A DNA stretch of 64,000 bases, from contig NZ_BCRG01000011.1 in NCBI RefSeq assembly GCF_001552475.1, forward strand, positions 1 through 64,000. Direction: 5' to 3'. This DNA comes from Microbacterium oleivorans NBRC 103075 (lineage in GTDB: Bacteria; Actinomycetota; Actinomycetes; Actinomycetales; Microbacteriaceae). A program made the position numbers and the translations under genes. This document shows positions 27,411 to 39,967 of the stretch, piece after piece (the first letter of the stretch is position 1; each line of letters opens with the position of its first letter). Below the pieces are notes generated by a model that was given only the letters and a program-made list of their open reading frames with translations, was not told the DNA's origin and ran no database searches.

Positions 27411-28309
27411 CAGTTCTGCTCTCCCTCAGCGGCGGGCGCGCCAGTTCCCGGTGCGTTCTGCTGGCGGTCCAAGACATCGTCGATGTCGCCGGTCTGTCCC
27501 TTGGACTCGAGCGATGCGATGTAGGTCTGGTATTCGGACTCGGAGACGACCTTCACATTGAAGAGCATCATCGAGTGGTACTGGCCGCAGAGCTCGGCGC
27601 ACTTGCCGACGAACGTGCCTTCCTTCGTGGGCGTGAAGGACCAGTAGTTCTCGCGCCCCGGGTACATGTCCTTCTTGTAGAGGAAGTCCACGATCCAGAA
27701 CGAGTGGATGACGTCGCGAGACTCGAGCTGCAGCGTCACCTTCTTGTTGACGGGAAGCACGAGCTCGGGAAGCTCGTTGGTGATGTTGCCCTGGGCGTCA
27801 GTCTGCGCCTGGACACCCATGGTCCAGACAGCGTCCTTGGGGTCGTCGCAGTCGTTCCCGTTGTACTGGAAGTCCCACGCCCACTGTTTGCCGATGGCGG
27901 TGATGCAGACGTCGGGGTCCTCGTACTGCGTCTCGAGGATGGCCTGGTCGCGTGCCGTGAAAGCGAAGAAACCGAGGACGAGGATGACCGGCGCGATCGT
28001 GAAGAACATCTCGATCGGCATGTTGTACCGAAGCTGCACCGGAAGGCCCGACTGGCCCTTCCGGCGGCGGTACGCGATCGCCGCGAAGCCCATGAGGGCC
28101 CACGTGATCACACCGACGGCGAGGACGACGATCCACGACGTGGTCCAGAGGCCGGCAATCATCGACGTGTGATTCGTCGCCTGGCCGCCCCCCTCATCGA
28201 AGCCGGGGAGGAAGCCGTTCGCTGTCGTGGGGCTGCATCCCGCAAGGGCGATCGCGGAGGCGATCGCAAGCGGGAGGGCTACCCAACGGAGTCGGCGGTT
28301 GACGCGCAC
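27410..28309 (-). CDS. ctaC: Cytochrome c oxidase subunit II
   Basis: CtaC receives electrons at its binuclear CuA centre. The 299-residue precursor opens [20 protein letters not shown] with lipobox LAGC, so it is probably lipid-modified. Two membrane helices follow ([20 protein letters not shown] and [16 protein letters not shown]), then the cupredoxin domain with [20 protein letters not shown] and the CuA site [12 protein letters not shown]. There is no fused cytochrome c domain, consistent with the diheme QcrC serving that role. An extra stretch [18 protein letters not shown] is typical. The 115-base upstream region contains a short hairpin. Confidence 0.97.
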   Translation of the reverse strand: MRVNRRLRWVALPLAIASAIALAGCSPTTANGFLPGFDEGGGQATNHTSMIAGLWTTSWIVVLAVGVITWALMGFAAIAYRRRKGQSGLPVQLRYNMPIEMFFTIAPVILVLGFFAFTARDQAILETQYEDPDVCITAIGKQWAWDFQYNGNDCDDPKDAVWTMGVQAQTDAQGNITNELPELVLPVNKKVTLQLESRDVIHSFWIVDFLYKKDMYPGRENYWSFTPTKEGTFVGKCAELCGQYHSMMLFNVKVVSESEYQTYIASLESKGQTGDIDDVLDRQQNAPGTGAPAAEGEQN

Positions 28310-28373
28310 GGTGCACCTTTCGGGGACATGAAGGTCAGACTCATGCCAGTCTAGGGCAACCTCTCACGGGATT

Positions 28374-28398
28374 CCGGCCATCCCTTCAGGGATACCGG
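28374..28398 (-). promoter_or_regulatory. Inverted repeat upstream of ctaC
   Basis: ATCCCT-TC-AGGGAT (28380-28393) flanked by CCGG on both sides lies 65-90 bases before ctaC and about 27-51 bases past the IscA-type gene stop. It may terminate that gene or serve as a regulator site for ctaC; the tight two-base centre favours a protein-binding dyad. Weak evidence. Confidence 0.3.
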
Positions 28399-28424
28399 GG
28401 CCCGCCGAGGGAAGCCCAGATGGA

Positions 28425-28790
28425 TCAGTGGAAGCTGTCACCGCAGGCGCAACTGCCCGCAGCATTCGGGTTGTCGATCGTGAAGCCCTGCTCCGAGATC
28501 GTGTCCTTGAAATCGATCTTTGCGCCGTCGAGGTAGGGCACCGACATGTCGTCGACGATCACCTCGACACCGTCGAAGTCGACGGTCTTGTCTCCGTCGA
28601 GGTAACGCTCGTCGAAGTACAACTGGTAGATGAGACCCGAGCAACCACCCGGCTGCACGGCGACGCGGAGCCGAAGGTCGTCGCGGTTCTCCTGCGACAG
28701 GAGGCTCTTGACCTTGTCGGCCGCTGCGTCGGTCAGGGCGACGCCGTGAGCGGGAACGGTCTCGGTGGACTGCGTGGCGATGTCGGTCAT
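28425..28790 (-). CDS. erpA: Iron-sulfur cluster insertion protein, IscA/ErpA type
   Basis: A 121-residue A-type carrier that delivers Fe-S clusters to apoproteins. It has the family core VALTDAAADKVKSLL, LRVAVQPGGCSGLIYQLYF with the first cluster cysteine, and the C-terminal pair NPNAAGSCACGDSFH. The ATG at 28790 follows GGGGAG; a start four codons earlier lies within that region. It is immediately upstream of ctaC and on the same strand, but has an intergenic hairpin, so cotranscription is unsure. ErpA versus IscA versus SufA cannot be decided from sequence alone; the symbol follows actinobacterial usage. Confidence 0.9.
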   Translation of the reverse strand: MTDIATQSTETVPAHGVALTDAAADKVKSLLSQENRDDLRLRVAVQPGGCSGLIYQLYFDERYLDGDKTVDFDGVEVIVDDMSVPYLDGAKIDFKDTISEQGFTIDNPNAAGSCACGDSFH

Positions 28791-28905
28791 GACTCTCCCC
28801 ATGGTCGGGCCGCCAGTGTTCTTGAGGAACGGGGGCGGCGTACTCAGACGATTCTACGTCGCCTCACACGGTCTGGCCTGGCGGCGCGGGTATCGGGCGA
28901 CCGGT

Positions 28906-30297
28906 TCACTCCGACGCGTCGAGCGACTCCAGGAGCAATGCCTCGGAGAGCAGGGCGTGGCGGAAGGTGTCGACGTGCAGGGACTCGTTCGGGCTGTGAG
29001 CACGCGCGTGCGGGTCTTCGACTCCCGTGACCAGAATTTCGGCGCCGGGGAATTCCCTCACGAGGTCTGCGATGAACGGAATCGAGCCGCCCACCCCGAT
29101 GTCCACAGGAGTCCGGCCGTATCCGCTCTCCAGGGCGGCACGCGCTTTCTCAACCGCCGGTCCGGACGTGTCGACCAGGAACGCATCGCCGAAGTCGACG
29201 TCACGAAAGGCGAGCCGAGCGCCGAACGGTGCGTGCGCACGAAGGTGCGCTTCGATTGCCGCGAACGCGTCGGCGGCCGCCTGGCCGGGTGCGACACGGG
29301 TGCTGATCACAACGGACACCTTCGGCGAGAGGGTATTCGAGGCGTTGCGGACGCTGGGAGCGTCGATACCTGTGATGGTGATGGAGGGCTTGTTCCAGAT
29401 GCGGCTCAGGATCTCGTCGCGCCCGATCGGCGACACACCCGCCGGCAGCCCGGCTTCGTCCCGCAGTGTCTCCTCGGAGTAAGGGGGCGTCGCGGCATCC
29501 CGCGATTCCAGACCCTTCACCGCAACCGCGCCGTCCGAGTCCCACAGGGTGGCGAGAAGGGTGACTGCCGCGAGCATCGCGTCGGGGACTGCACCGCCGA
29601 ACATCCCGGAGTGCGAAGCGTGCTCGAGAGTCTCGATGTCGAGCGTGAACCGCGCATTGCCGCGGAGAGACACTGTGAGTGCGGGCGTCTCGGAATCCCA
29701 GTTGCCCGAATCGGCGACGACGATGACGTCAGCCCGGAGCGCGTCAGCGTTGTCGCTGAGGAACTGGGCGAAGGATGCCGACCCGGCCTCCTCCTCACCC
29801 TCGAAGAAGAGGTTCACGCCGAGGTCGAAGTCCGGGCCGAGCGCGTCGACGAGAGCGCGGAGGGCACCGATATGCGCCATGATCCCGGCCTTGTCGTCGG
29901 CGGCGCCGCGCCCGTAGATCCGACCGTCACGGAGCGTGGGCTCGAACGGAGGCGACTCCCACAGGGAGTCATCGCCGACCGGCTGAACGTCGTGGTGCGC
30001 GTAGAGAAGGATCGTCGGGCGGCCGTTACGGGCCTTGCGGGTCGCCAGCACGGCCGGCATCCCCTCCTCCCCGGTTTCGGGAATGACAGCCGTCTTGATT
30101 TCGACGTGTTCGAAGATCCCGAGGCCGTCGACGAGCGCTTTGACCGCCTCGGCGCTCCGCTGCACTTCGGCACGGTCGAAGCCCGGGAAGGCCACGGACG
30201 GGATGCGGACGAGGGAACCCAGATCAGCGAGGGCGGCGGGCACCTGAGTCAGGGCCGCCTCCCGCACCGCGGCGGACCGAGTGGTGTCGGAAGTCAT
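28906..30297 (-). CDS. M20-family dipeptidase/peptidase
   Basis: A 463-residue cytosolic zinc peptidase of the M20 family, dipeptidase subgroup. Metal and catalytic motifs are in order: LLYAHHDVQPVGDDSLW, YGRGAADDKAGIMAHIGAL, FFEGEEEAGSASFAQFL, VIVVADSGNWD and, in the dimerisation lid, HSGMFGGAVPDAMLA; the C-terminal HARAHSPNESLHVDTF completes the site. It begins at ATG 30297; an open frame runs 249 bases further but that part overlaps the divergent DUF3043 gene. TAAGAT lies seven bases before the ATG. Substrate not deducible. Confidence 0.93.
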   Translation of the reverse strand: MTSDTTRSAAVREAALTQVPAALADLGSLVRIPSVAFPGFDRAEVQRSAEAVKALVDGLGIFEHVEIKTAVIPETGEEGMPAVLATRKARNGRPTILLYAHHDVQPVGDDSLWESPPFEPTLRDGRIYGRGAADDKAGIMAHIGALRALVDALGPDFDLGVNLFFEGEEEAGSASFAQFLSDNADALRADVIVVADSGNWDSETPALTVSLRGNARFTLDIETLEHASHSGMFGGAVPDAMLAAVTLLATLWDSDGAVAVKGLESRDAATPPYSEETLRDEAGLPAGVSPIGRDEILSRIWNKPSITITGIDAPSVRNASNTLSPKVSVVISTRVAPGQAAADAFAAIEAHLRAHAPFGARLAFRDVDFGDAFLVDTSGPAVEKARAALESGYGRTPVDIGVGGSIPFIADLVREFPGAEILVTGVEDPHARAHSPNESLHVDTFRHALLSEALLLESLDASE

Positions 30298-30304
30298 GCG
30301 GGTA

Positions 30305-30310
30305 ATCTTA
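30305..30310 (-). promoter_or_regulatory. Leaderless-type -10 box before the M20 peptidase
   Basis: TAAGAT on the minus strand ends seven bases before ATG 30297, in the 52-base gap shared with the divergent DUF3043 gene. Confidence 0.4.
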
Positions 30311-30349
30311 TGTCGCACGCCCTTTTCGCCGATTCCGAGGAACCGCCCC

Positions 30350-30910
30350 GTGGCAAAGACACCGCCCCCCGCCGACACCGCACCCGACGCCCCCACCGGC
30401 GCGGGCAAGAACCGCCCGACGCCTACGCGCGCCGAGCAGGAAGCGGCGCGCAAGCGGCCCCTCGTCGCCAACACGAAGGAGGCCCGCGCTCGCGCGAAGG
30501 CCGAACTCGCGGCGCAGCGCGACAAGGCTCGTATCGGCATGGCCAACGGCGACGAGCGTTACCTCACGCCTCGTGACCGCGGCCCCCAGCGTCGGTTCGC
30601 CCGTGACTACACGGATGCCGGCTGGCACTTCGGCGAGCTCGTGATGCCGCTCCTGGTCATCGTCATCCTCTTCGCTCTCGTCCCCAACTCCGCCGTCGTC
30701 TTCTACGCGTACGTCGGACTCTGGGTCTACATCCTCTTCGTCGTCGCGGACATGGCCATGCTCTCCCGCAAGGTGAAGAAGCTCGCCGCAGCGAAGTGGG
30801 GAGACCGCCGCGAGAAGGGCCTGGGCTGGTATGCCGCCATGCGCTCCGTGCAGATGCGCTTCATGCGTCTGCCGAAGCCGCAGGTGCGCCGCGGCGAGTA
30901 CCCCGCCTGA
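30350..30910 (+). CDS. DUF3043 membrane protein
   Basis: A 186-residue protein of the actinobacterial DUF3043 family, function unknown. From GTG 30350 (AKTPPPADTAPDAPTGAGKN) it has a charged, Pro/Ala/Lys-rich cytosolic N-terminus (~95 residues including RAEQEAARKRPLVANTKEAR and the signature YLTPRDRGPQRRFARDYTDA), two membrane helices (VMPLLVIVILFALVPNSAVV and GLWVYILFVVADMAML) and a basic C-terminal tail ending RLPKPQVRRGEYP. GAGG lies ten bases before the GTG. It diverges from the M20 peptidase and is followed by a terminator shared with pyrD. Confidence 0.87.
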   Translation: MAKTPPPADTAPDAPTGAGKNRPTPTRAEQEAARKRPLVANTKEARARAKAELAAQRDKARIGMANGDERYLTPRDRGPQRRFARDYTDAGWHFGELVMPLLVIVILFALVPNSAVVFYAYVGLWVYILFVVADMAMLSRKVKKLAAAKWGDRREKGLGWYAAMRSVQMRFMRLPKPQVRRGEYPA

Positions 30911-30928
30911 TCTCGACCACACTTGAGA

Positions 30929-30964
30929 ACGGGCCCACACCGAGAGGTGCGGGCCCGTCTTTTC
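30929..30964. terminator. Terminator between DUF3043 gene and pyrD
   Basis: Thirteen-base arms (30929-30941 and 30946-30958) with one mismatch enclose a GAGA loop and are followed by CTTTT, giving an intrinsic terminator for the plus-strand gene. Convergent pyrD ends 20 bases further, so the stem may serve both. Confidence 0.8.
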
Positions 30965-30983
30965 GTGCGACCGATGCCGCGCC

Positions 30984-32003
30984 TCAGCGCGTGAGGCCAC
31001 GGTTGATCTGGCGCGCCCAGAGCGGTCCGCGGTACACGAACGCGCTGTAGCCCTGGACGATGTCGGCGCCGGCGGCGAGACGCTCGCGCACGTCGGCTGC
31101 CGTCTCCACTCCCCCCGCGGCGATCACGCAGAAGCCGTCCGGGACGGCGGCGCGAACGCGACGAAGGACCTCGAGCGAACGCTCGCGGAGCGGAGCACCG
31201 GAGAGTCCGCCGGCACCCATGGCATCGACGCGAGCGGCATCCGTCGTCAGTCCCGTGCGGGCGATCGTCGTATTGGTGGCCACAATGCCGGACAGCCCTG
31301 CGTCCACCGCCATCGCCGAGATCCCGTCGATCTCGTCGTCGGTCAGGTCGGGGGCGATCTTCACGAGGAGAGGGGTATCGCCAGCGGCATCCTTCACCGC
31401 GGCCAGGAGGGGACGCAGGGTCTCGACGGCCTGCAGTCCGCGGAGCCCGGGAGTATTGGGGGACGACACGTTCACGACGAGGTAGTCGGCGACCGGAGCG
31501 ACGAGCCGAGTGCTCGCGACGTAGTCTGCGGTCGCGTCCTCGACGTCGACGACGCGAGATTTGCCGATGTTCGCTCCGAGGACGGGGCGTCGTTTGCGGC
31601 GGCGCATGCGCGCGAGTCGCGCAGCCACGGCCTCCGCACCGTCGTTGTTGAAACCCATGCGGTTGATGAGGGCACGGTCCGCGGGCAGTCGGAACAGCCG
31701 CGGACGAGGATTGCCGTCTTGTGGGATGGCCGTCACCGTGCCGACCTCGATGTGCCCGAACCCCAGAGCGTGAAGCCCGAGCGCGCCGACCGCGTTCTTG
31801 TCGAAGCCTGCAGCGATCCCGAACGGCGAGTCGAAAACGAGGCCGAGAGCCTCGGTCCGGAGCTCCGGTGCGGGGCGGGTCAGCGCTCGCGCAACCGCCG
31901 AGAACGGCGGCACCGCGGCAACACGGATCACGGCCATCCCGAGGTGGTGGGCGGTTTCCGGATCGAGCCGGCGGAGGACGAGGTCGAAGAGGAGTCGATA
32001 CAT
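30984..32003 (-). CDS. pyrD: Dihydroorotate dehydrogenase (quinone), class 2
   Basis: PyrD oxidises dihydroorotate to orotate in pyrimidine synthesis and passes electrons to menaquinone at the membrane. The 339-residue protein from ATG 32003 (MYRLLFDLVLRRLDPETAHH) has the N-terminal helical quinone tunnel, then FMN-barrel motifs GIAAGFDKNA, GTVTAIPQDGNPRPRLFRLP, NRMGFNNDGA, VNVSSPNTPGLRGLQ with catalytic Ser, LVKIAPDLTDDEI, NTTIAR and IAAGGVETAADVRERLAAGA. A TAGGCT box ends eight bases before ATG. Frame extension into nrdR is not family-like. Confidence 0.96.
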   Translation of the reverse strand: MYRLLFDLVLRRLDPETAHHLGMAVIRVAAVPPFSAVARALTRPAPELRTEALGLVFDSPFGIAAGFDKNAVGALGLHALGFGHIEVGTVTAIPQDGNPRPRLFRLPADRALINRMGFNNDGAEAVAARLARMRRRKRRPVLGANIGKSRVVDVEDATADYVASTRLVAPVADYLVVNVSSPNTPGLRGLQAVETLRPLLAAVKDAAGDTPLLVKIAPDLTDDEIDGISAMAVDAGLSGIVATNTTIARTGLTTDAARVDAMGAGGLSGAPLRERSLEVLRRVRAAVPDGFCVIAAGGVETAADVRERLAAGADIVQGYSAFVYRGPLWARQINRGLTR

Positions 32004-32041
32004 CGGCTCCCAGCCTAGGGGTGGTGCCCCTGGTCTCGTGC

Positions 32042-32515
32042 TCAGGCGTCCTGGCGCGAGGCTCGCTCGGCGTGATCGGCTCGCAGGAGCGCAATCGCGT
32101 CGTCGAAATCGTCGAGGGTCTCGAATGCCTGGTACACGCTCGCGAACCGGAGGTACGCGATCTCGTCGAGTTCGCGGAGAGGTCCGAGGATCGCCAGTCC
32201 GATCTCGTTCGTGTCGATCTGCGAGACGCCCGTCTGACGGACCGACTCCTCCACCGCCTGGGCGAGCATGGCGAGATCGGCCTCGGTGACGGGGCGGCCC
32301 TGGCACGCCTTCCGGACGCCGGACATCACCTTCTCGCGGCTGAACGACTCGATGACTCCCGAGCGCTTGATGACGTTGAGACTCGCCGTCTCGATCGTCG
32401 AGAACCTGCCGCCGCACTCGGGGCATTGGCGACGGCGACGGATGCTGAGTCCGTCGTCGCTCGTGCGGGAGTCGATGACGCGGGAATCGGAGTGGCGGCA
32501 GAAGGGGCAGTGCAT
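32042..32515 (-). CDS. nrdR: Transcriptional repressor NrdR
   Basis: NrdR represses ribonucleotide reductase genes according to bound ATP/dATP. The 157-residue protein has the zinc ribbon [17 protein letters not shown] followed by [17 protein letters not shown] and an ATP-cone domain ([40 protein letters not shown]). It lies 13 bases downstream of hisD. No nrd genes or NrdR boxes were recognised in this window, so the targets are elsewhere. Confidence 0.96.
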   Translation of the reverse strand: MHCPFCRHSDSRVIDSRTSDDGLSIRRRRQCPECGGRFSTIETASLNVIKRSGVIESFSREKVMSGVRKACQGRPVTEADLAMLAQAVEESVRQTGVSQIDTNEIGLAILGPLRELDEIAYLRFASVYQAFETLDDFDDAIALLRADHAERASRQDA

Positions 32516-32528
32516 GGCGGCATCCAGA

Positions 32529-33830
32529 CTACGCGTCGAAGCGCGCCGTCACGGCCTCGCCGTGCGCGGGGAGAACCTCGGCGTTCGCCAGCGTCACGAT
32601 GTCGTCGTGCACGGCCCGCAATGCGTCGCGATCGTAGGTGATCACCTGCTGAGGACGCAGGAAGGTGGATGCCGAGAGGCCCGACGCGTACCGTGCCTGA
32701 CCGCCGGTGGGGAGAACGTGGTTGCTCCCGGCGAGGTAGTCCCCCAGGCTCACGGGGGTCCACGGACCGACGAACACCGCGCCCGCGTTCACGTACTCCT
32801 CCGGACGCGGGTCGCGGAGGTGAAGCTCGAGGTGCTCGGGCGCGTACGCGTTGCTGAATGCGGTGGCCGTCGGGATGTCGTCGACGAGGAAGACCGCCGA
32901 CTGCGGACCGGCGAGAGCCTGCGCCACGCGGTCGGCGTGGTGCGTCGCCGCGGCGCGGCGTTCCACTTCGACGACGACGGCCTCGGCAAGAGCTGCGGAA
33001 TCCGTGACGAGGACAGCGGATGCTTGCTCGTCGTGCTCCGCCTGGCTCACGAGGTCGGCGGCGACAAGGCGGGCATCCGCGGAGTCATCGGCGACGATGA
33101 GGATCTCGGTGGCACCCGCCTCGGAGTCCGTACCGACCATGCCCGCCACGACACGCTTGGCGAGCGCGACGAAGTTGTTGCCCGGGCCGGAGATCACGTC
33201 GACGGAAGCGAGTTCGATCTCGGCGACGCCGTGCGCGTAGGCACCGATGGCCCCTGCGCCGCCCATCGCGTAGACCTCGGTGATGCCCAGCAGCTTCGCG
33301 GCGGCGAGGATCACCGGGTGGACCCGTCCGCCGTGGGCACGCTGGGGCGGCGAGGTCAGCGCGACCTGAGTGACGCCGGCCACCTGCGCGGGGACAACGT
33401 TCATGACGACGCTCGACGGGTAGACCGCCTTCCCGCCAGGAACGTATACGCCCGCGCGTCGGACGGGCCGCCAGTGCTGTTCGACGCGGGCACCCGGGCC
33501 GATCTCGGTGACGACCGGCGCGGGGACCTGCGCGGCGGAGGCGAGTCGAACCCGACCGATGGCGTTCTCCAGCGCAGAACGGATCGACGGGTCGAGCGAG
33601 GCGAGAGCCTCATCGAGGTGCGCGGCCGGAACCCGGATGTCATGCCCCTCGACGCCGTCGAACCGCGCCGCCTGTTCACGGAGGGAGACCTCTCCCCTTT
33701 CGGCGACGTCTGCAACGACCGCCGCCGCGGTGGCGAGGGCCTCGTCGCGCGCGGCTGTGGCGCGGGGAACGGCGGCGAGGAGATCGGTCGGTGTGACGGC
33801 GCGACCCCGGAGGTCGATCGTGCGGAGCAT
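32529..33830 (-). CDS. hisD: Histidinol dehydrogenase
   Basis: HisD performs the last two NAD-dependent oxidations to L-histidine using a zinc ion. The 433-residue length fits. Motifs include [102 protein letters not shown] with zinc ligand His, and C-terminal [24 protein letters not shown] lies six bases before ATG 33830 and the spacer is GGAGGG, so either a leaderless start or a conventional leader is possible. Other his genes are not present nearby. Confidence 0.96.
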   Translation of the reverse strand: MLRTIDLRGRAVTPTDLLAAVPRATAARDEALATAAAVVADVAERGEVSLREQAARFDGVEGHDIRVPAAHLDEALASLDPSIRSALENAIGRVRLASAAQVPAPVVTEIGPGARVEQHWRPVRRAGVYVPGGKAVYPSSVVMNVVPAQVAGVTQVALTSPPQRAHGGRVHPVILAAAKLLGITEVYAMGGAGAIGAYAHGVAEIELASVDVISGPGNNFVALAKRVVAGMVGTDSEAGATEILIVADDSADARLVAADLVSQAEHDEQASAVLVTDSAALAEAVVVEVERRAAATHHADRVAQALAGPQSAVFLVDDIPTATAFSNAYAPEHLELHLRDPRPEEYVNAGAVFVGPWTPVSLGDYLAGSNHVLPTGGQARYASGLSASTFLRPQQVITYDRDALRAVHDDIVTLANAEVLPAHGEAVTARFDA

Positions 33831-33836
33831 CCCTCC

Positions 33837-33842
33837 AGGCTA
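33837..33842 (-). promoter_or_regulatory. Possible leaderless -10 box before hisD
   Basis: TAGCCT on the minus strand ends six bases before ATG 33830. The GGAGGG between them could instead be the ribosome site of a longer transcript from upstream. Confidence 0.3.
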
Positions 33843-33850
33843 CCGGCGGC

Positions 33851-34939
33851 TCAGCCCCGGGTGACGCCTGAGACGTCGGTAAGGTAGCCGATCCGACCGT
33901 CCTCATGACGGACGACGAACGAATCTCCGCGGTCCTCGATCACCAGAGCCCACGCAGTCGGACCGACGCGGAACACCGGGAGCCCATTCTCATCGACGAC
34001 GTCGCGCTCGACAGGAGACAGTGCCCAGAACGCCTGCTGCGCGGAGGCGGGAGCAGGAGCCGGCTCGTCGTCGTCGATCGGGTCACCGTACGGAGCGGGG
34101 TCGGGGTCGACCGACGGCGCCGCCATTGTGAAGCGTGCGTCCGAGAGGGGACGCGCGACGACCGGACGCGCACGACGAGCGACACGGTGCGCAAGCGTCT
34201 CCGTCCGGTGAAGGAAGTCTTCGTGGAACGGCGGGATGAACGGCGCGAGGACGGTGAGCGCGACGCCGGCGGCCATGAGGATCACTTCGACCCAGACGAC
34301 CCAGCTGCTGAGCCAGACGCCGGTCGCAGCGCCACGCGCGATGTTCGCCCACAGCCAGCTCAACCACACGACGGCCGAGACGGAGAACGCGACCGACGCG
34401 AACTGGTCGATGCCCAGGGAACCGACACGACGGATGCCGTCGGGCGAGAAGCGACGAAGAGTGACGAGGAAGACAGCGACCGTCGGGACGCCGATCGTCA
34501 GCACCCAGTCGATGCCTGAGGTCCAGACGGTTCCGCCGCCGAGAAGACGGGTGAACTGGTCGTTCGCGTAGAGCGGGAAGAACGAGAACAGGAAGGCCAG
34601 CGCCCAGACGCCCAGCAACGACACCTCGCGGAGCGAGAAGGGGCCGACGCCGTACTGCGGCGGAATGTGCCCCTCGCCGGGCTCACTCTCAGCAGGCTGC
34701 GCCGCGTCGACGGCGGGGCCAGCGGCCTCGGTGGGCTCCTCCGCGACGACGGGCTCGGCGACGTACGCCTCTCCGTCACCCGCGGCATCCGTGGAGAAGT
34801 CGTACGCCTCGGTCTCCTGATCGGCGCCGGCGGCCTCGTACACGGCGGTCTCCGGCGCGCGCACGACGGTCACGTCGAGGTCTTCGACAGAGCTCCCGGC
34901 TTCGTCCGGCGTTTCGGGGTTCGTCTTCTGGTCGGTCAC
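33851..34939 (-). CDS. Hypothetical four-helix membrane protein
   Basis: A 362-residue protein I do not recognise by name. GTG 34939 follows AAGGAG. The first ~100 residues are acidic and Ala/Glu-rich and likely disordered; four membrane helices follow (VSLLGVWALAFLFSFFPLYA, VLTIGVPTVAVFLVTLRRFS, FASVAFSVSAVVWLSWLWAN, VWVEVILMAAGVALTVLAPF), then a Pro/Asp-rich linker and a C-terminal ~70-residue segment FWALSPVERDVVDENGLPVF ... WALVIEDRGDSFVVRHEDGR with a repeated beta-strand look. It lies between dnaE and hisD, all reading the same way. Role unknown. Confidence 0.75.
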   Translation of the reverse strand: MTDQKTNPETPDEAGSSVEDLDVTVVRAPETAVYEAAGADQETEAYDFSTDAAGDGEAYVAEPVVAEEPTEAAGPAVDAAQPAESEPGEGHIPPQYGVGPFSLREVSLLGVWALAFLFSFFPLYANDQFTRLLGGGTVWTSGIDWVLTIGVPTVAVFLVTLRRFSPDGIRRVGSLGIDQFASVAFSVSAVVWLSWLWANIARGAATGVWLSSWVVWVEVILMAAGVALTVLAPFIPPFHEDFLHRTETLAHRVARRARPVVARPLSDARFTMAAPSVDPDPAPYGDPIDDDEPAPAPASAQQAFWALSPVERDVVDENGLPVFRVGPTAWALVIEDRGDSFVVRHEDGRIGYLTDVSGVTRG

Positions 34940-35004
34940 GATGCTCCTTCCGAACAGCGCCGATGAGCGCCGCCTGCGATCCTACCCCGCGCGGTCGAGG
35001 CGAC

Positions 35005-38523
<3,519 letters not shown>

Positions 38524-38529
38524 GGATCG

Positions 38530-38535
38530 AGTCTA
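38530..38535 (-). promoter_or_regulatory. Leaderless-type -10 box before dnaE
   Basis: TAGACT on the minus strand ends six bases before GTG 38523, within the 48-base gap to the divergent NUDIX gene. Confidence 0.5.
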
Positions 38536-38558
38536 CGTTCCGGTTCTGACACGGCGCC

Positions 38559-38564
38559 TAGGCT
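38559..38564 (+). promoter_or_regulatory. Leaderless-type -10 box before the NUDIX gene
   Basis: TAGGCT ends seven bases before ATG 38572; no ribosome site lies between them. Confidence 0.5.
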
Positions 38565-38571
38565 GGTCGGC

Positions 38572-39045
38572 ATGACCACCCCCGAGTTCGTCCTCGCCCT
38601 CCGCGAGAAGATCGGCACCGCCCCGCTCCCCCTCGTCGGGGTCACCGCCGTCGTGTTCCGAGACGAGAAGGTCCTCCTCGGCAAACGCGCCGACAACGGC
38701 GAGTGGCAGTCGGTGTCAGGCATCGTGGAGCCGAGCGAGGAACCCGCCGACACAGCGGTCCGGGAGTGCCTCGAAGAGGCCGGAGTCGTCGTGCGCGCGA
38801 CTCGGCTCGCAGCGGTCCAGCAGATCCCTCGGATCGTCTACGCGAATGGCGACGAGGTCGACTACCTCGACCTCGTGTTCCGGTGCGACTGGGTCTCGGG
38901 CGATCCGCATCCCGCCGACGGCGAACTGACCGAGGTCGGCTTCTACGGGCTCGGCGAGCTGGTCGACGTCGACCCGTCTCACGTCCGGAAGATCGCCCTC
39001 GCCATCGCCGAGGACGATCCGGCGAGCTTCACCGGCGGGCGCTGA
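38572..39045 (+). CDS. NUDIX hydrolase
   Basis: A 157-residue pyrophosphohydrolase starting MTTPEFVLALREKIGTAPLP. The Nudix box is intact: GIVEPSEEPADTAVRECLEE followed by AGV, matching GX5EX7REUXEEXGU, with VVFRDEKVLLGKRADNGEWQ before it and IPRIVYANGDEVDYLDLVFR after it. The family hydrolyses nucleoside diphosphates linked to another moiety; substrate cannot be set from sequence. It is divergent from dnaE and ends one base before the convergent RluD-type gene stop, leaving no room for a terminator. Confidence 0.9.
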   Translation: MTTPEFVLALREKIGTAPLPLVGVTAVVFRDEKVLLGKRADNGEWQSVSGIVEPSEEPADTAVRECLEEAGVVVRATRLAAVQQIPRIVYANGDEVDYLDLVFRCDWVSGDPHPADGELTEVGFYGLGELVDVDPSHVRKIALAIAEDDPASFTGGR

Positions 39046-39046
39046 C

Positions 39047-39967
39047 TCACTGGTCGCGCAGGATCTCCAGCGCGTGCGCGAGATCCGCGGGGTACTCCGA
39101 CCGGAACGTGACCCAGTCCCCCGTCGCCGGATGGGCGAAGGACAGCTCGTGAGCATGCAGCCACTGGCGCGTCAGGCCGAGACGCTGTGCCAGCGTCGGG
39201 TCGCCGCCATAGAGCGGGTCGCCGACGCAGGGGTGCTTGTGGGCGGCCATGTGCACGCGGATCTGGTGCGTGCGGCCGGTCTCGAGGTGGACTTCGAGAA
39301 GTGATGCCCGTGGAAACGCCTCGAGCGTCTCGTAGTGCGTCACCGAGTCCTTCCCGTCGGGGATGACCGCGAACTTCCACGAATGGTTCGGATGGCGCCC
39401 GAGCGGAGCGTCGATGGTTCCGACGAGAGGGTCCGGATGCCCCTGAACCACGGTGTGATAGACCTTCTCGACCTCGCGCTCCTTGAAGGCGCGCTTCAAC
39501 GCGGTGTAGGCGCGTTCCGTCTTGGCGACGACCATGAGTCCACTCGTCCCGACGTCGAGCCGGTGAACGACGCCCTGGCGCTCCGCCGCTCCCGTCGTCG
39601 CGATGCGGAAGCCCGCCGCGGCGAGGGCGCCGACGACTGTCGGCCCCTCCCAGCCGAGCGAGGGGTGCGCTGCGACACCTGACGGCTTGTCGACGACCAC
39701 GATCTCATCGTCGTCGTGGACGATGCCGAGGTCGGGAACCGGAATCGGAACGATCTCGGGCCCCCGTTTGTCCTCCCAGTCGACCTGCAACCAGGCGCCG
39801 GCGACGAGCTTGTCGGACTTCCCGACGGGACGCATGTCGAGCTGTACGCCGCCGCTCTCGGCGACGTCGGCCGCAAACGTCCGCGAGAAACCGAGGAGCT
39901 TGGCGAGCGCCGCATCGACGCGCGTGCCGTCGAGCCCGTCGGGGACGGGGAGGCTACGGCTGGGCAT
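39047..39967 (-). CDS. rluD: RluD-type 23S rRNA pseudouridine synthase
   Basis: A 306-residue RluA-family pseudouridine synthase. ATG 39967 ([20 protein letters not shown]) starts an N-terminal S4 domain ([20 protein letters not shown]), followed by the catalytic domain with [20 protein letters not shown] containing the essential Asp, and [20 protein letters not shown]. RluD-type enzymes modify helix 69 of 23S rRNA; whether this paralogue does so is inferred from synteny with lspA. The gene overlaps the lspA end by 14 bases. An earlier ATG at 40030 would overlap lspA further and lacks family support. Confidence 0.92.
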   Translation of the reverse strand: MPSRSLPVPDGLDGTRVDAALAKLLGFSRTFAADVAESGGVQLDMRPVGKSDKLVAGAWLQVDWEDKRGPEIVPIPVPDLGIVHDDDEIVVVDKPSGVAAHPSLGWEGPTVVGALAAAGFRIATTGAAERQGVVHRLDVGTSGLMVVAKTERAYTALKRAFKEREVEKVYHTVVQGHPDPLVGTIDAPLGRHPNHSWKFAVIPDGKDSVTHYETLEAFPRASLLEVHLETGRTHQIRVHMAAHKHPCVGDPLYGGDPTLAQRLGLTRQWLHAHELSFAHPATGDWVTFRSEYPADLAHALEILRDQ

